Source: Eutreptiella sp. 'Long Island Sound 2002'
Lineage: Eukaryota > Euglenozoa > Euglenophyceae > Eutreptiales > Eutreptiaceae
Reading direction: 5' to 3'
Length of the DNA stretch: 64,000 nucleotides
NCBI GenBank assembly: GCA_964036045.1
Contig: OZ038382.1
Coordinates: 149,246,961-149,310,960, forward strand
Shown here: positions 44,187 to 56,275 of the stretch, piece after piece
How positions within the stretch are numbered: the first letter of the stretch is position 1
Layout of the letters: each line of letters begins with the position of its first letter
Program-made: the position numbers and the translations under genes
The notes under the pieces: generated by a model
Databases searched by the model: none
Told to the model about the DNA's origin: nothing
What the model saw: only the letters and a program-made list of their open reading frames with translations

Positions 44187-47049
44187 CTCCCCCCTGGAGT
44201 ACTAGTTGATCAAGCTAGTAGGACCAAGGAAAAAGGCTCAAACATTCCCAAAATTCCCTCAGAAAATGCATTAAACCTACTAAAAACATTCTCATCAGTT
44301 CATAGAAGCCTATCACACTGTAGGTACCTTTGAAAAACAGTGTAAGGTACCGTGAATGATGTTCCTTCGATGGGGCATTCTTCAAAAGTCGCCAGCGTGT
44401 GACGAAAACGTTTGGTAAAAATTTGGAGGTAGTGGGGTTTGAACCCAGGACTCCCTCCCTAGAGCAAACATGCTTGCCCACTAGGGTACAGTCGAACGCT
44501 CTAATGCGGACGGCTATCACTGCATAAACAGCGTTTTAGTAAGCGTCCTGACAAAAGGCCAGGGCGGAGCAATACTGCCGTACGAGGACACAAATCTCTA
44601 GGAGCTGAAAAAAATAGAAAATGAAACCAACAGGGAGTGAATCCTCTGCTTTAGCGAAAGGTGTAGCGATTTCAGAAGTCAAATCGCTAAAAATTGACGA
44701 GACACCGCGAGTAATCGTCATTTGTACGCTGAAACTTAATGTTGCAGACAAGCGCAACAGAAGCGGACTCTAGAAAAAGGGTTGCGCAAGCGTGAACGGC
44801 TCTAGAAAAAGAAGGTATGAGCCGTGGTTTTTAAAGTTCTAAGAGAAACTTTTGCACAGTTGCATCAAAGTTTGATAAACTTTAGGGAAAATTATTGAAA
44901 ATGAACCCACACCACAGAGCACGTGGACAACCCACCTCTCAGGTATGCCAGTGTCATTTCACACGCATGCATTGGGTTCGCGTTGGTTGCTTCGTTAAAA
45001 CGTTAGGGTCGTCACCGCTCCGTTCGTTGGGGGCTCGGGCGCTCCTCTCCTTTGCTCTGCACAGGTCAAAACAGAAATGAAATGTGTGCGAAGCGAATGG
45101 AGCGTGCAGCGCGCACGTAGGGTTAGAATATGCGCTGTGTTTGCAATGCATGTGCCTTATTCAGGCATTCACACGCCGTGTCGCTTTCCCTGTGCCCCAA
45201 TCCACCCCTGTTCTCTCTTCACAGGTAAGAAAAGAAAGTGATTGTTCGTGTTCCTGTTGCCGTAGCGCTAAAACAGGGTTGCTTAAAACGCTTAGGCTTT
45301 TTTTGCGTTGCGCAGAGCGCCACTCTCTCTCTTTTCTTTGCAGCAAACAAAGTCCAAAGAGCATGCATGACACACAATGCATTAATCGCTTAGGGTTGTT
45401 TATAGTTCCCCGTAGGTTTGTTTAAGCGCTTAGGGTTGTTTTGCGCTCGTGTCTTCCTCCGCATTCACATGATGCGTGGTGTGTAAGGTAGGTAAGCCCA
45501 GGAGGAGCTCACCTCCTGGTTGAGTCACGCTGTGATTGGTTATGTTGGGTAAGATTAGGTAAGAGCAAGAGGAATGGAAAAGATTGTGCATACCTGTGCA
45601 TGCATATGGCGCATCAAAGGGTAGGCCACACGTATTGCGCACGGTAAAACTCTTGTTTAGGCTACCCGGGGGCTCCACCCCACGTTCTGTAAGAGAACGG
45701 GTGGAGCTCCTTAAGCTTGCTTGCTTGCACCTCGGTTTGAGGACAGTGTATTATAGGGCTACCTGAGAAGCGTATAATACGTGGAGGTAGTCTTGGTTCC
45801 TCAGCCGCAAACCCAGGCCATCTGCCTTTGCTTTACAGGTGGGAAGGTAAGGGCGATTGGTGCAGTCTCTTGGTGCAGCGCTAAAATATGCTGCGCAGAT
45901 CACACAAACAAATAACTGCAACTCCGCCAGGAGTGGCAAGTGCAGTCGGACCTCATCGACGTACACGCTGTGCACGTATAATGACCACTCCTTCCCTCCA
46001 AGCCCCGACAGGGAAACGCGTAGTGGCGTCCCTGTTAGGCCACAGTTGCTTAGTGGCGCTGTGTTCTCTTGCTTTCTCACAGGAGGGTGAGTAGGACCCG
46101 TGACATCTTTGACACCAACTCCAAGTAGCATGTGTGGGTGTTAGGGTCAGCAGGCCTGGCAGGAGTTGACTGCAAGTGATGAGTGCTCACCCTGCCTTCG
46201 AAGGCCGGTGCTGGCGTTAGTGGTTGTAGTGTAGGCGTGTCTCCTGTCCCGCGTGCTTTTCCACCTGGGCAGGGGAGTGTGTTAGCTTATGGCCTTTAGC
46301 AAAAATGGGGCTTTTGTGTGCCCTTAGCACAGTTGGCCACCCCTCCCCTCTAGTAGGTAGGGCTTTTGCCGTCTTCCCCCAAGGATAGGCGCCAGCACAG
46401 AAATTGGGCGCCATAGGAGTGGTAATAGTACCTGATTAGGACCTTCGGTCCGACGTCAGCGAAGTCCGGTCTCCGGGGGCCACGCCGGGGAGAGAGGTGA
46501 GACACACACAGAGATATGTAGCACACTTAGGGGTATGGTAAACCCTGTAAGGAAGGGTAGAACCCCATGGATCTGGACCAGTCAGGGGTCCTAACCGAGG
46601 GCTCGCTTGTCCCAAGGAGGGAAGACACACCTTGCCTCATAACACCTTGCTTGTCATTCCCCCCTGGTGTAGTAAGCAGCCGTTCTTCGTTGGCTCCCCG
46701 GGGTCATTACATCGGGGCAGTCCCCATGCAACACATGGTCAACAAGGCATAAACTCGCCGGGTGGCTGCAAACCTGATAAGCGGCCACCTGGTCCACGCT
46801 GAAAACCATAGGCATGGGACTGCAAGGCACAGACAGGGTTAGTGCAGTGCTCCGTCAACAGACGTCTGTGAAAAACCAGTGGCCTTCAGCCAGGGAGTGG
46901 TTGTCAAGGGGGGCTAACGGTCTTGTCCTGCGATGCAATGCGGGGCAACTGTGACAACTGCTCTCACACACATACACAGGCGCATCTGCACAAGAGTGCT
47001 CACTGCACCTGTAAGGTTAGAACACAGTCAGTAGACTGACACAGGGAAA
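44187..47049 (-). other. Long 3' UTR of chromovirus B
   Basis: The counterpart of 25478-28181. Contains the tRNA-like segment at 44424-44497 (minus strand, A and B boxes kept), the covarying fold at 45673-45814, and the stretch shared with A, C and D from about 45980 to 46850. No conserved frame. Confidence 0.7.
45673..45814 (-). other. Candidate structured RNA/DNA element with covarying stems (copy B)
   Basis: Hairpin: 45673-45680 with 45699-45706 and 45684-45688 with 45694-45698. Outer stem 45733-45742 with 45805-45814 (8 of 10 pairs). Interleaved stems 45748-45755 with 45773-45780, and 45759-45764 with 45785-45790. The hairpin stem is CTCCACCC here and CTCCTCGG in A, each with its exact complement. 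The inner stem is CTACCT with AGGTAG here and CACACT with AGTGTG in A. All gaps between the interleaved strands (3, 8 and 4 nt) are the same in both copies. Confidence 0.6.
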
Positions 47050-49496
47050 TTAGCTTTTCTTTTTATGCTGGGACAGAGTCTCAGCACGGGTTAGTAGCTG
47101 CCCCTCGTTGTTCTCAACGGGGTAGGAGCAGAAGATGGGGTTGATACTCCCATCTGGTTGTATGAAGGCTGACATAGGTTCCCAGGTCGCCTCAGATAAG
47201 CCATAGCCATCCCACAGGGTTAGGAATTTCCAGCCCTGTTTATGCTCGTGGCGAGCAATACCTGCAACCACGTAGTAACCATCGACTGCCATCTCATCGG
47301 CAGTCATCTCTTCGAGTTCGTCTGCCTCCCCTGGGCTGGCAGCGTTCTCTAGGTCAATACGCTCGACCTCACTGTCGCTGAGGCACCACTCATCCCAGGA
47401 CAAATCGACAGGGGAGTGCTAGTGCCTCAACTGTCTAGGTGCACACAGCAGTTCACCACCTAGACGTTGACTGCACTTGACATGGATCCTGGATCCATCT
47501 ATCCTGATGATACGATAGGGTCCAAAATAAGGGTCCTGCAGGCAGTTACGTGGCCAGGAGGGTAGGCGTGAATGGTGAACCAAGACAAGGTCACCAACCT
47601 TGAAGCTGGCAGGTTGCCGTAGGCGGTTCCGCCGGCTCAGTTCTCGGTCACGAATGTGTCTCAGGTTAGTACCCGCCTGGTTAGCCATAGACTGCTAGTG
47701 TTCCAGCCAATCCCCAACAGGGCTCTTGAAGTCCTCGGGAAAGGGGGTTTTGAAGAGCCAAGCAGGTTGTCCTCCATGGAACAGTTCATGGGGGGTGAGA
47801 CCCGTAGAAGAGCTCCGCTGTGAGTTCATGGTCAGCACTGCCCAGGGCACTAGGCGTACCCAGTCTTTGGTACGCTCCTGTTTCATCAGAATGCTCAGGT
47901 TTTGCTCCACCACACGGTTCTGTCTCTCACAAAGGGGGTCAGACGTGTGGGTATAGGGCACACCTGTGGTTACCTCAACGTTGAGGGCATTTAGCACTCG
48001 TTTGCACTACCCAGTGTCACTGTGGATGCATACATCTTCATCAGAGTGCACCTGCTTAGGTGCCCCATAGGGTTCCAACCATTGTTCGACCAACATTTTC
48101 ACAGTCTGCTCACCTGTGATTTTCTTATTGCAAGGGAACACACGGGTGAAGCGAGATAGGCCACAGGTGACCACTAGGCAACTGTCATACACGCGGAAGC
48201 GAGGTGGACCGTGGATGAAATCCACATAGAGAAGAGAGTTAGCACAATAGGGTATGGGTAAGCTAAACCTATCCCCACTGTCACTCTGCTTGCTGGCATG
48301 ACAGCCACAAGCATCCACAATGGTCTGCATAGGAGACCTCAGTTCAGTCAGGGTCAGACTAGAGTAGAAACACTCGCGGAAGAAGTGCACTGAGCGATTA
48401 GCGCCAATCAGACCAGAGCTGAGATGGGACCACTGTAGGCACCCATCAAGTCGGGCCTCAGGTACACCAATACGGTCCTCAAAGAAGAGGTACTGGTTGT
48501 TTTTTTACCACTGGTGCCCGTCAACGACACGGGGTTCGAGACCAGTGCTGAGGGTCTGGAGAATTTTTTCATACTCTGACTGATAGTTGGTTACGCTCCA
48601 ACCCTCCAGGATTCCAGCAGTGCGCATGGACAGGTCAAGCTCGACATCCATACGCTGGAAAGCCTCTTTGGCGAGCGCCTCAGAGCTCTCACCTATAAGC
48701 ACATCCAAGTTATTGCGCGATATATAGTCAGACAGTTCATTTTTTATACCGGGGATATGATGAACTGTCCGCCTGAACTAGCTCTTTTTTTTTTTGCTTT
48801 CTCTGGTGGTGGGCCCTTCTGAAAAGACTTCACAGGTTCCTGGTCACAGAGCCAGACAATAGGGTTAGATCCCAGGAGTCGGGATTGTGACGAAAGCACC
48901 AACATACCGGCCAGAAGTTCCTGGTCATAGGTGCTGTAATTGGAACGCGCTTAATTCCATTTCCAATTCCAGTGTCCCAGTGGCACCAGCCGCCACTCAG
49001 TGGTAGGATAATCATGTTTCAAGGAGCCATCACGGTTCAGTCCGCTAGTACGATAATGGCAGTGGGTTAGTTTAGCTGGGTTAAGCTCCTGCCATTGGTA
49101 GATCGTTCCACCCCCCTCTACATCACTGGCATCAGTGATCAGGACTATCTCGCCCTTAGGGCAGGGTACTCCCAGGCAGTTGGAGGAGGCAATTTTCTTC
49201 TTCAACTGCTGGAAACACTCCTCCTCTCTGGCGGTCCCCCTCCAGGGAGTAGTTTTCTTGATTAGGTCAGTGAGGGGGGCAGAGGGATAGGTAAAATTGT
49301 GGATGTGACGCCTAAAGAATTTACAGGCGCCAACAAAACTCCTCACGTCGTGTAGACCCTTCTTAGGGTCATCGCAAATCTGCATGTCCTGCAGGGGCTG
49401 CATCTTAGACGCGGCTGGTTTCCACAAGCCATACCCCACGTCGAAACCCAAATACTCCATCTCCTCTTTCATAAACTGACATTTTTCGAGTTTGAT
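47050..49496 (-). pseudogene. Chromovirus B pol 3' part: RNase H, integrase, chromodomain
   Basis: The sequence follows chromovirus A closely but is split into at least seven frames (among them 49472-48951, 48708-48505, 48390-48007, 47997-47695, 47688-47419 and 47403-47050) by stops and small indels. Recognisable parts include DARSFVGACKFFRRHI-like connection sequence, ITDASDVEGGG, the integrase YVDFIHG, QVHSDEDV and DPLCERQNRVV motifs, and a complete chromodomain (WDGYGLSEATWEPMSAF) ending in a stop near 47050. It cannot make active enzyme. The chromodomain here shows what the TAA in copy A has removed. Confidence 0.85.
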
Positions 49497-51826
49497 TCAG
49501 AGATGGTTCTCTTGGCAAACAATGAAACATTCACAGAGGAGAAGGACATGGTCCTCTTGGGTATTAGTACCCAAACTCACGTCATTGATGTGGGCCTCCA
49601 TTTCTGCACCCCGGAAAATTAACTCCTGTACTAGAGGTCTGCGACTCAGCATGTACAAAATTTTGTTCATTAGCTCCTGGAAGAGCGCAGGGACATTAGC
49701 CACCCTGAAAGGCATGACCTTCCACTTAAACACACGACCCTTAGGGGTTATAAAAGCCAGCAGCTCCTGAGCTGCGGCGGTTAGGTCTACCTGCCAGAAA
49801 CCACTGCGTTTGTCCGTTTTGCTCTTGTACCTGCATTTGGCAATACGCTCCAGGGTATTTTCCATGTTAGGAATACTCCCTGAGTGGTTCTGGGCTTTCT
49901 TGTTGACCTCACCATAGTCAACAACCAGTCGTAGAGCAGTTGACCCTGGTTTAGCAACCAGGAAACAGGGACTGCAGTGATGGGAGTAGTCCCCCTTCTT
50001 ATATTCCTCCACGAGGCCAGCATCAATACATTCCTGGATCTGGCGCTCGATTTCTTCAACCTGTTCCTGTGGAGCGGGATAGGGAGGACGCCTCACTCGT
50101 GTCCTTTCAAAATCAGGTTTCCGTTTCAGGTCCATCTGGACCAGTTTTTGACAAGAGAGGGGGGGCGGCAAGGCGCCAAACACCTCCTCATAGGTTAGCA
50201 GCAGTTTCTTCAGTCGGAGGTCAAGGATAAGACTCTCGATTTTCTGCAGGAAATCCTCCTCAGCATGGAGGTTGCTCTTTCCATGTTCATTCTCTTTCTG
50301 CCGATCAGCAGTTTCGGCAGGTACAGAACCATCGTCCCACTCAGGGGGACACTGCTGCCCATAGTGCAAAGAATACACTAGGGGTATCTCAGGGTCAGGC
50401 AGCGTGTAGGAATCATCGTCCTTCTCAGACCAGATGGAGGATTTCCAGGTCTGTCTGAGGTATTGCAGCCGCTCTTGGCGCTCAATACCTTCGGCTTTCA
50501 GGTACAACAGCCGTCGGAGTTCCTGAGTGTCGCGCTCAGACAGTGGCATGTTATTAGAAGCAGGCCGCGCTAGAGCATCAGGTCTCCGGGCCACGGGTTC
50601 ACCTGTGTGCATAGGCTGCATGTGTAGCACCGGTTTTCCAACAGGGGAAGAGGGTTCTGAGGTTAACTCTAGATCTACCTCCTCCAGCAACAGCTGGGCT
50701 AGGAAGGCACTGTGTTTTAGATCAACACAGCTGGGATCAACAGGATCGATAGTGCTGGCGATCTCAGACAGTTGGTCGTCAGCATCCTCCTTAACAGCTG
50801 CAGGTTCCGGATAGCCATCGGGAGATTCACACCCTGTAAGTGTGGCAGATAGGTGCTCAGGAGATCGGTTTTTGAGATCAGAAAGCGTCGGGCCACGCTT
50901 TTCGGCCATGACCTTCTTCAGTAACACCTGATCTAGGTCACACAGGGGTACAGGATTGAGAGATTCATCGACGATGGATAAGAAGCTGGCCCACTCAGGG
51001 GCCTGCAGAGCTGTGTCTGAGTCCTCAGGCACATGGATGGGACCGTTGGGGAGTTGCACTCTTCCCACGGTCATTCGATCTAGCATACAGCGCCAGTAAG
51101 CGTGTTCACCAGAGCAGCCCCAGTGAGGAGTGCACATGACAACCCTTCCTCCCTCATAAGCGATTTTGGTCAGAACCTTCGCGAGCAGGGAGAAGGGAGG
51201 GTTAGCATACGCTAGGCCCATTGCTTCCCAGAAGAAACGGGAAGTGTTGTTCAAATGTTTGGAGCAGTACAACTGCATGATGTGCTGTTGTCGGCTCGCA
51301 AACAATTCCACCTGGATCTCATCCAGGTTCACCTGAAGGGCCGGCAGTCCATTTTCAAGAACGTGACGGGCCAATTGGTAGTTTTCAGTACGATAGTTAG
51401 TCTTGGATGCGTAGCGCAGCCCAGACTCTGTTCTTCCTGACAGCTCGGAAGGTACGGAGAAGAGCCCACTGCCAAAGTCGCAGTGCAGAGAATAGGGGCG
51501 CTGGAGTGACAGCATTTTTACCTGGGGGTTTCGTCGTAGGAAGTTGGTACCAATGACGATGTCAAAGGCGTCGGTGTCCAACATCCTGCACTGTCGGGTC
51601 ACAGTTTCGTCGCCCAGGGATATAGTCACAACACGCCCCCCAAGGAATGGATGGTACGCCCGTCCCCTACTCTTATGGCCACGGTCTTAGTTTTCTTGGA
51701 AGTTTTTAGCAGGCGCCGGGCCACTATAGAAAGTGTTGCACCGGTGTCAAGCACCGCTCGAAAAACTCGATCCCCGATTTTCACGAGGATCCAGAAAACC
51801 AAGTCTTCCTCTTTGGAGATGCCCCC
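49497..51826 (-). pseudogene. Chromovirus B protease, methyltransferase-like domain and RT
   Basis: The protease active site (AVLDTGATLSIV, near 51745) is in phase with gag across the TAG, then a one-base loss near 51635 moves the rest to another frame, which is open for 710 codons (51629-49497). After the protease a segment of about 230 residues (51466-50787) contains VELFASRQQH, YANPPFSLLAKVLTKI and VVMCTPHWG. This resembles the DIRS methyltransferase-like domain, with the NPPF motif intact. The RT follows: LRLVVDYGEVNKKA, DKRSGFWQVDL, and a box that reads HINDVS, so the second position has lost its catalytic Asp. Confidence 0.75.
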
Positions 51827-52663
51827 CTACTCCTCACCAGGGAATTTGACCTCCACCCCTGCAGCCACGAGAGACTTGGCCATCCAGGCCAGTCGCCTCT
51901 TCTTGGAGTTATTTCCCTCAGGGGAGGCGTTATCCCCCTGTGGGCCCTTCTTGGGGTCACCTTCGGCAGGAGGGGGAGTAGCAGCGGGCGCTGATGAGCG
52001 CCTCTGGGGGTTACGGGGTCCACCTTTGCCACCCCCCTTGCCACCTCCTTTACCACCTTTATCCCCATTCTGGGGGGTTCTGGTGGGTGCTTGGTTCTTC
52101 TGGCGTTCAGTTTCCTGCCGCTTGAGTTTATCACTCTCGCGTTTCTTTATGTGACATTCGTCCTCGTAGTTACGACATTTGCCACAATAGCCACAGGTGA
52201 TGGTACACCTGAAATGATCCTGAAGGGTCACAGTTTTCCCATCTTTGGATTGCTGCTGTCGTTTCATCTGCAGCATACAACTACTGCGGTGGTTGCAGTC
52301 AGGGGCATGACAAGGTCCCCCCTTGTCATTGATAGGTTTACAGTAGAACAGAGGGGGTGTACCTGCATCAGGTTTAACCTCATTCATGGCAAGTAGGCTA
52401 CCCCTTCCTTTACCACCTCCCTTGTTGGCGTTAGTGGGATTTTTAGGCCCTTTCTCTTCGCCACATTCGGTGCCAGGGGTACCACCTTGACCCAAGTGCT
52501 TCTTGAGGGGTTTCTCCATGTGGGAGTCATTCTCCCTCTCAAGAGCTAGCTCAATCAGCAGGTCCACCAGGTCGTCGTAAGAGTGGGTCCGGCTCTTCCT
52601 CTCAGAGGTAGCACGGCAGTCATCCCACGTACGAGTAGCCCGCGGGGCTCAGTGGCTCCATAG
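51827..52663 (-). pseudogene. Chromovirus B gag, C-terminal part
   Basis: The frame from 52567 ends at a TAG (51827-51829) that is followed in phase by the protease. It carries the zinc knuckle CGYCGKCRNYEDEC (near 52190), a Cys/His cluster (CHAPDCNHRSSC) and the Gly/Lys-rich tail. The upstream part to 52663 aligns with gag of A but is frame-disturbed. The hAT element H1 begins at 52672 in the middle of the capsid-like region; gag resumes at 58751. Confidence 0.8.
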
Positions 52664-52913
52664 GAGCCCACCAGGGTTGGTACAATACAGTACGTGTAAT
52701 GTATTGTATCGTTCCGATACAGTACTGTAATGTAATGTATTGTATCCCAAATTTTCCTGACAAAGTACTGTTTGTTCACAGAAGTTATGTTCCTAGAATC
52801 TGCAGCTATTCCGTTTTAGTGTACAACCTGCAATTGTTTGCAAAAATAATTTTTTGTCTTAATTTCTTGTTTTTTCTCTGGATCCTTTGTGTTCTATATT
52901 TGTTTAACCTGGT

Positions 52914-52975
52914 TGATGACATCATCAGTGATGTCAATGATGATGTCATCAGTGACATCACTGATGATGTCATCA
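52914..52975. repeat. 23-bp perfect inverted repeat built of TGATGTCA words
   Basis: 52914-52936 and 52953-52975 are exact reverse complements with a 16-nt loop that is itself partly palindromic. The arms consist of overlapping TGATGACATCA/TGATGTCA words, and a TGACGTCA (CRE-like) word follows at about 52982. The same structure stands in H2 at about 59397-59458 with few changes. It lies upstream of the transposase frame and could be a regulatory or transposase-binding region. Confidence 0.7.
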
Positions 52976-53089
52976 TGCATGACGTCATCAGTGATGTGTC
53001 CCATCACACAGCACCAAAAACAAACATTTCACATCCACATCCTCAGGGCCAGGCCACCCAGATCGAGACTGCTGTCCACAGGGTCACAC

Positions 53090-54467
53090 AGGGTTGGCAA
53101 CCGATGGGTACTCGAATATCCGCAGGCAATCTGTCATCAATTACAATCTGATTGGGCGCTGTGGCTCAGTTTTTGTGAAGGCAGACTACCCTGGCAAACA
53201 AGTGAAAAATGCAGACCACATCGCACAGGGCATTCACGATGCTTTGGAGGTGGTTCGTTAGTTGAAGCTGCCCTGCCCCACCTCAACAGTGGTGGCAGAT
53301 AATGCAGCTGTGATGCAGGCTGCCCTGAACGTGTTGCATCAGTCTGAGAAATTTGAGGTTGATCATTTTTTGACAAAGATTGGATGTACCATTCATGGCT
53401 ACAATCTGCTGTTCAAGGATCTCTGTGCACTCCCCACTGTTAAAGATGTCATCACCAAGTGCCGGACAGTTCTCAGTTTTTTCTGGAACAGATTCAGAGC
53501 CTCTGGGATTCTGAAGGACGAGCAGAAGAAACACAAGGAAAAAGATGCACAGCAGGATATGACGGAGCCTCCACTGCCTGGCGACACACGGTTCGCAACC
53601 AATTACCCATGTCTTAAGTTCATGGTGAAGAACAAGGGGCCACTTCAGAGTTCGGTTGTCTCACCGGACTGGTCCAACACCAAGTGGTCGTACGCCAACA
53701 GCGACAGCACCAAAGGCGAGGTCATCGCTGAGATCATCCTTTCCACAACCTTCTGGAAGCTGTTGTCGAGTTGTCGAACATTGCTGCAGCCACTGGCGCG
53801 TATGATCAGGAAGGCTGACACAGAAGGGTCCACTTATAATAGTCTCGTGTACTACGAGATGCTTTTGTTCCAACAGCACGTTGCTGAGCATCAGGTACTT
53901 CCCAAACCTGAACACAAACAGGCACAGAGTCTTGTACTCGAAAGGTGGAAGTTCTTGCACCACCCTGTGCATTCAGCCAGCTATGTGCTTAATCCTGCTT
54001 TGATGACTCGTGAGGAAGACCCACTGAAGGACAGTGAGATCAGGAATGATGTTGCTCAGGTTTTTGAATCCTTTGGTGGCGAGGAGCATTCTCAAACAGC
54101 CAAACTGCAACTGCAACAGTTCCTTAGAAGGTGTGGAGAGTTCGCAGATGAACGCCTTTGGACCAGAGAAAGTCTTGCCCTTGGCGGCCTCAATTGGTTC
54201 CAAGCTTTCTGCTACGAAAATTCAGTGCTGAGGGACATTGCGCTGCGCGTACATTCAACCCCTACAGTGGCCTCTGCTGCAGAGCGCAACTGGAGTGTGT
54301 TTGGTTTTGTGCACTCAAAAAGTGGGAACCGTCTGTATGGCCACAAGGTGAAGAAGCTTGCTTATATTTATCAGAACATGAGGCTACTGCGAAAGATTAG
54401 GGACCCAGCTTTCAGAGAGCCCTGTGTGTTGCCTGACCATATGTTTGACGAAGATGAGGAGGAGGAG
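53090..54467 (+). pseudogene. hAT transposase (DUF659 and dimerisation region), copy in H1
   Basis: Starts with TDGYSNIRRQSVINY, the DUF659 opening with the first catalytic Asp, then VVADNAAVMQAAL with the second, and CTIHGYNLLFKDL. The C-terminal hAT dimerisation region has TPTVASAAERNWSVFGFVHSK...NRLYGHKV and ends in an acidic tail. A TAG near 53260 breaks the frame between the first two motifs; from 53262 it is open to the satellite junction at 54467, a few residues before the usual stop. No BED zinc finger is visible upstream, so the N-terminus is missing or lies in an unrecognised exon. Confidence 0.85.
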
Positions 54468-56275
54468 CAGCCGGGGGAGGGACAGCGCCTGACACCAGAC
54501 GCCCGTCACAACGGTGGCGGGCTACTCCCTCCGGGGACGGCCCCCCACCACCCCCGCGGCACCCAGGCCCCACAGGGCATGCAGGCCAAGGGGACAGTGA
54601 TGGGCCCCCACACCCCCACGCCCGCGCCCGCAGCACGCGGGTGACGGACCCCAACAACCCGCCCAGTGGGCGGGCAGTCGGGGGAGGGGGAGCGCCTGAC
54701 CTCAGACGCCCCTCATGACGGTGGAAGGCACCCCCCGCGGGGACGCCCTTCCGCCACTCCCACAGCGAGCAACGCCGGCCCGCAAGGGCGCACCCTGTGG
54801 GGCCGGTGCTGGGTCCCCACGCCCGCACCGACTGCACCCGGGACACACGGGTCGCGGAACCCCAGCTACTGGCCCCAGAGGACGGGCGGCCGGGGGAGGG
54901 ACAGCGCCTGACACCAGACGCCCCTCACAACGGTGGCAGGCCACCCCCCCCCGGGGACGGCTACCCACCACCCCCACGGCACGCAGCCCCCATAGGGCAT
55001 GCAGGCCAAGGGGACCGTTTTTGGCCCCAACACCCACACGCCCGCGCCCGCAGCACGTGGGTGGCGGACCCCAACAGCCCGCCCAGTGGGTGGGCAGTCG
55101 GGGGAGGGGGGGCGCCTGACCTCAGACGCCCCTCACAACGGTGGAAGGCACCCCCCCCGGGGACGCCCTTCCGCCACCCCCACTGCGAGCAACGCCGGCC
55201 CGCAAGGGCGCACGCTGTGCGGCCGGTGCTGGGTCCCCACGCCCGCACCAACCGCACCCGGGACACACGGGTTGCGGAACCCAGGCTGCCCGCCCCAGAG
55301 GACGGGCGGCCGGGGGAGGGACAGCGCCTGACACCAGACGCCCCTCGGTACGGTGGCAGGCGACCCCCCCCGGGGACGGCCCCCCACCACCCCCGCGGCA
55401 CGCAGCCCCCACAGGGCATGAGGGCCAAGGGGACCGTGGTGGGCCCCCACACCAACACACCCGCGCCCACAGCACGTGGGTGGCGGACCCCAACCCCCCG
55501 CCTAGTGGGCGGGCAGTCGGGGGAGGGGGGGCGCCTGACCTCAGACGCCCCTCACAACGGTGGAAGGCACCCCCCCCTGGGACGCCCTTCCGCCACCCCC
55601 ACAGCGAGCAACGCCGGCCCGCAAGGGCGCACGCTGTGGGCCCGGTGCTGGGTCCCCACGCCCGCACCGACCGCACCCAGGACACACGGGTCGCGGAACC
55701 CCAGCTGCCCGCCCGAGAGGACGGGCGGCCGGGGGAGGGACAGCGCCTGACACCAGACGCCCCTCACAACGGTGGCAGGCCACCCCCCCCGGGGACGGCC
55801 CCCCACCACCCCCGCGGCACGCAGCCCCCACAGGGCATGCAGGCCAAGGGGACAGTGTTGGGCCCCCACACCCACACGCCCGCGCTCACAGCACGTGGGT
55901 GGCGGACCCCAACAGCCCGCCCAGTGGGCGGGCAGTCGGGGGAGGGGGAGCGCCTGACCTCAGACGCCCCTCACAACGGTGGAAGGCACCCCCCCCGGGG
56001 ACGCCCTTCCGCCACCCCACAGCGAGCAACGCCGGCCCGCAAGGGTGCAAGCTGTCGAACCGGTGCTGGGTCCCCACGCCCACACAGACCGCACCCGGAA
56101 CACACGGGTCGCGGTACCCCGGCTGCCCGCCCCAGAGAACGGCGGTCGGGGGAGGGACAGCACCTGACACCAGATGCCCCTCACAACAGTGGCAGGCCAC
56201 CCCCCCCCCCGGGGACGGCCCCGCACCACCTCCGCGGCACGCAGCCCCCACAGTGCGTGCAGGCCAAGCCAGGTA
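54468..56275 (+). repeat. GC-rich satellite, 420-bp higher-order unit of two ~210-bp monomers
   Basis: The word GGGACAGCGCCTGACACCAGA occurs at about 54478, 54898, 55318, 55737 and 56153, steps of 420, 420, 419 and 416 bp. Halfway, about 205-210 bp later, a related GCGCCTGACCTCAGACGCC word marks the second monomer, so each unit is a dimer. About four and a third units are present. Because 420 is divisible by three, all frames stay open for long distances; the resulting Pro/Arg/Gly-rich ORFs are not supported as genes. Neighbouring units differ by few bases, which suggests recent amplification. Confidence 0.85.

Noticed and set aside
53262-54644. A transposase fused to a Pro/Gly-rich C-terminal domain
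   Set aside because: The junction at 54467 is where satellite DNA begins; the extension is translated repeat and not a real fusion.
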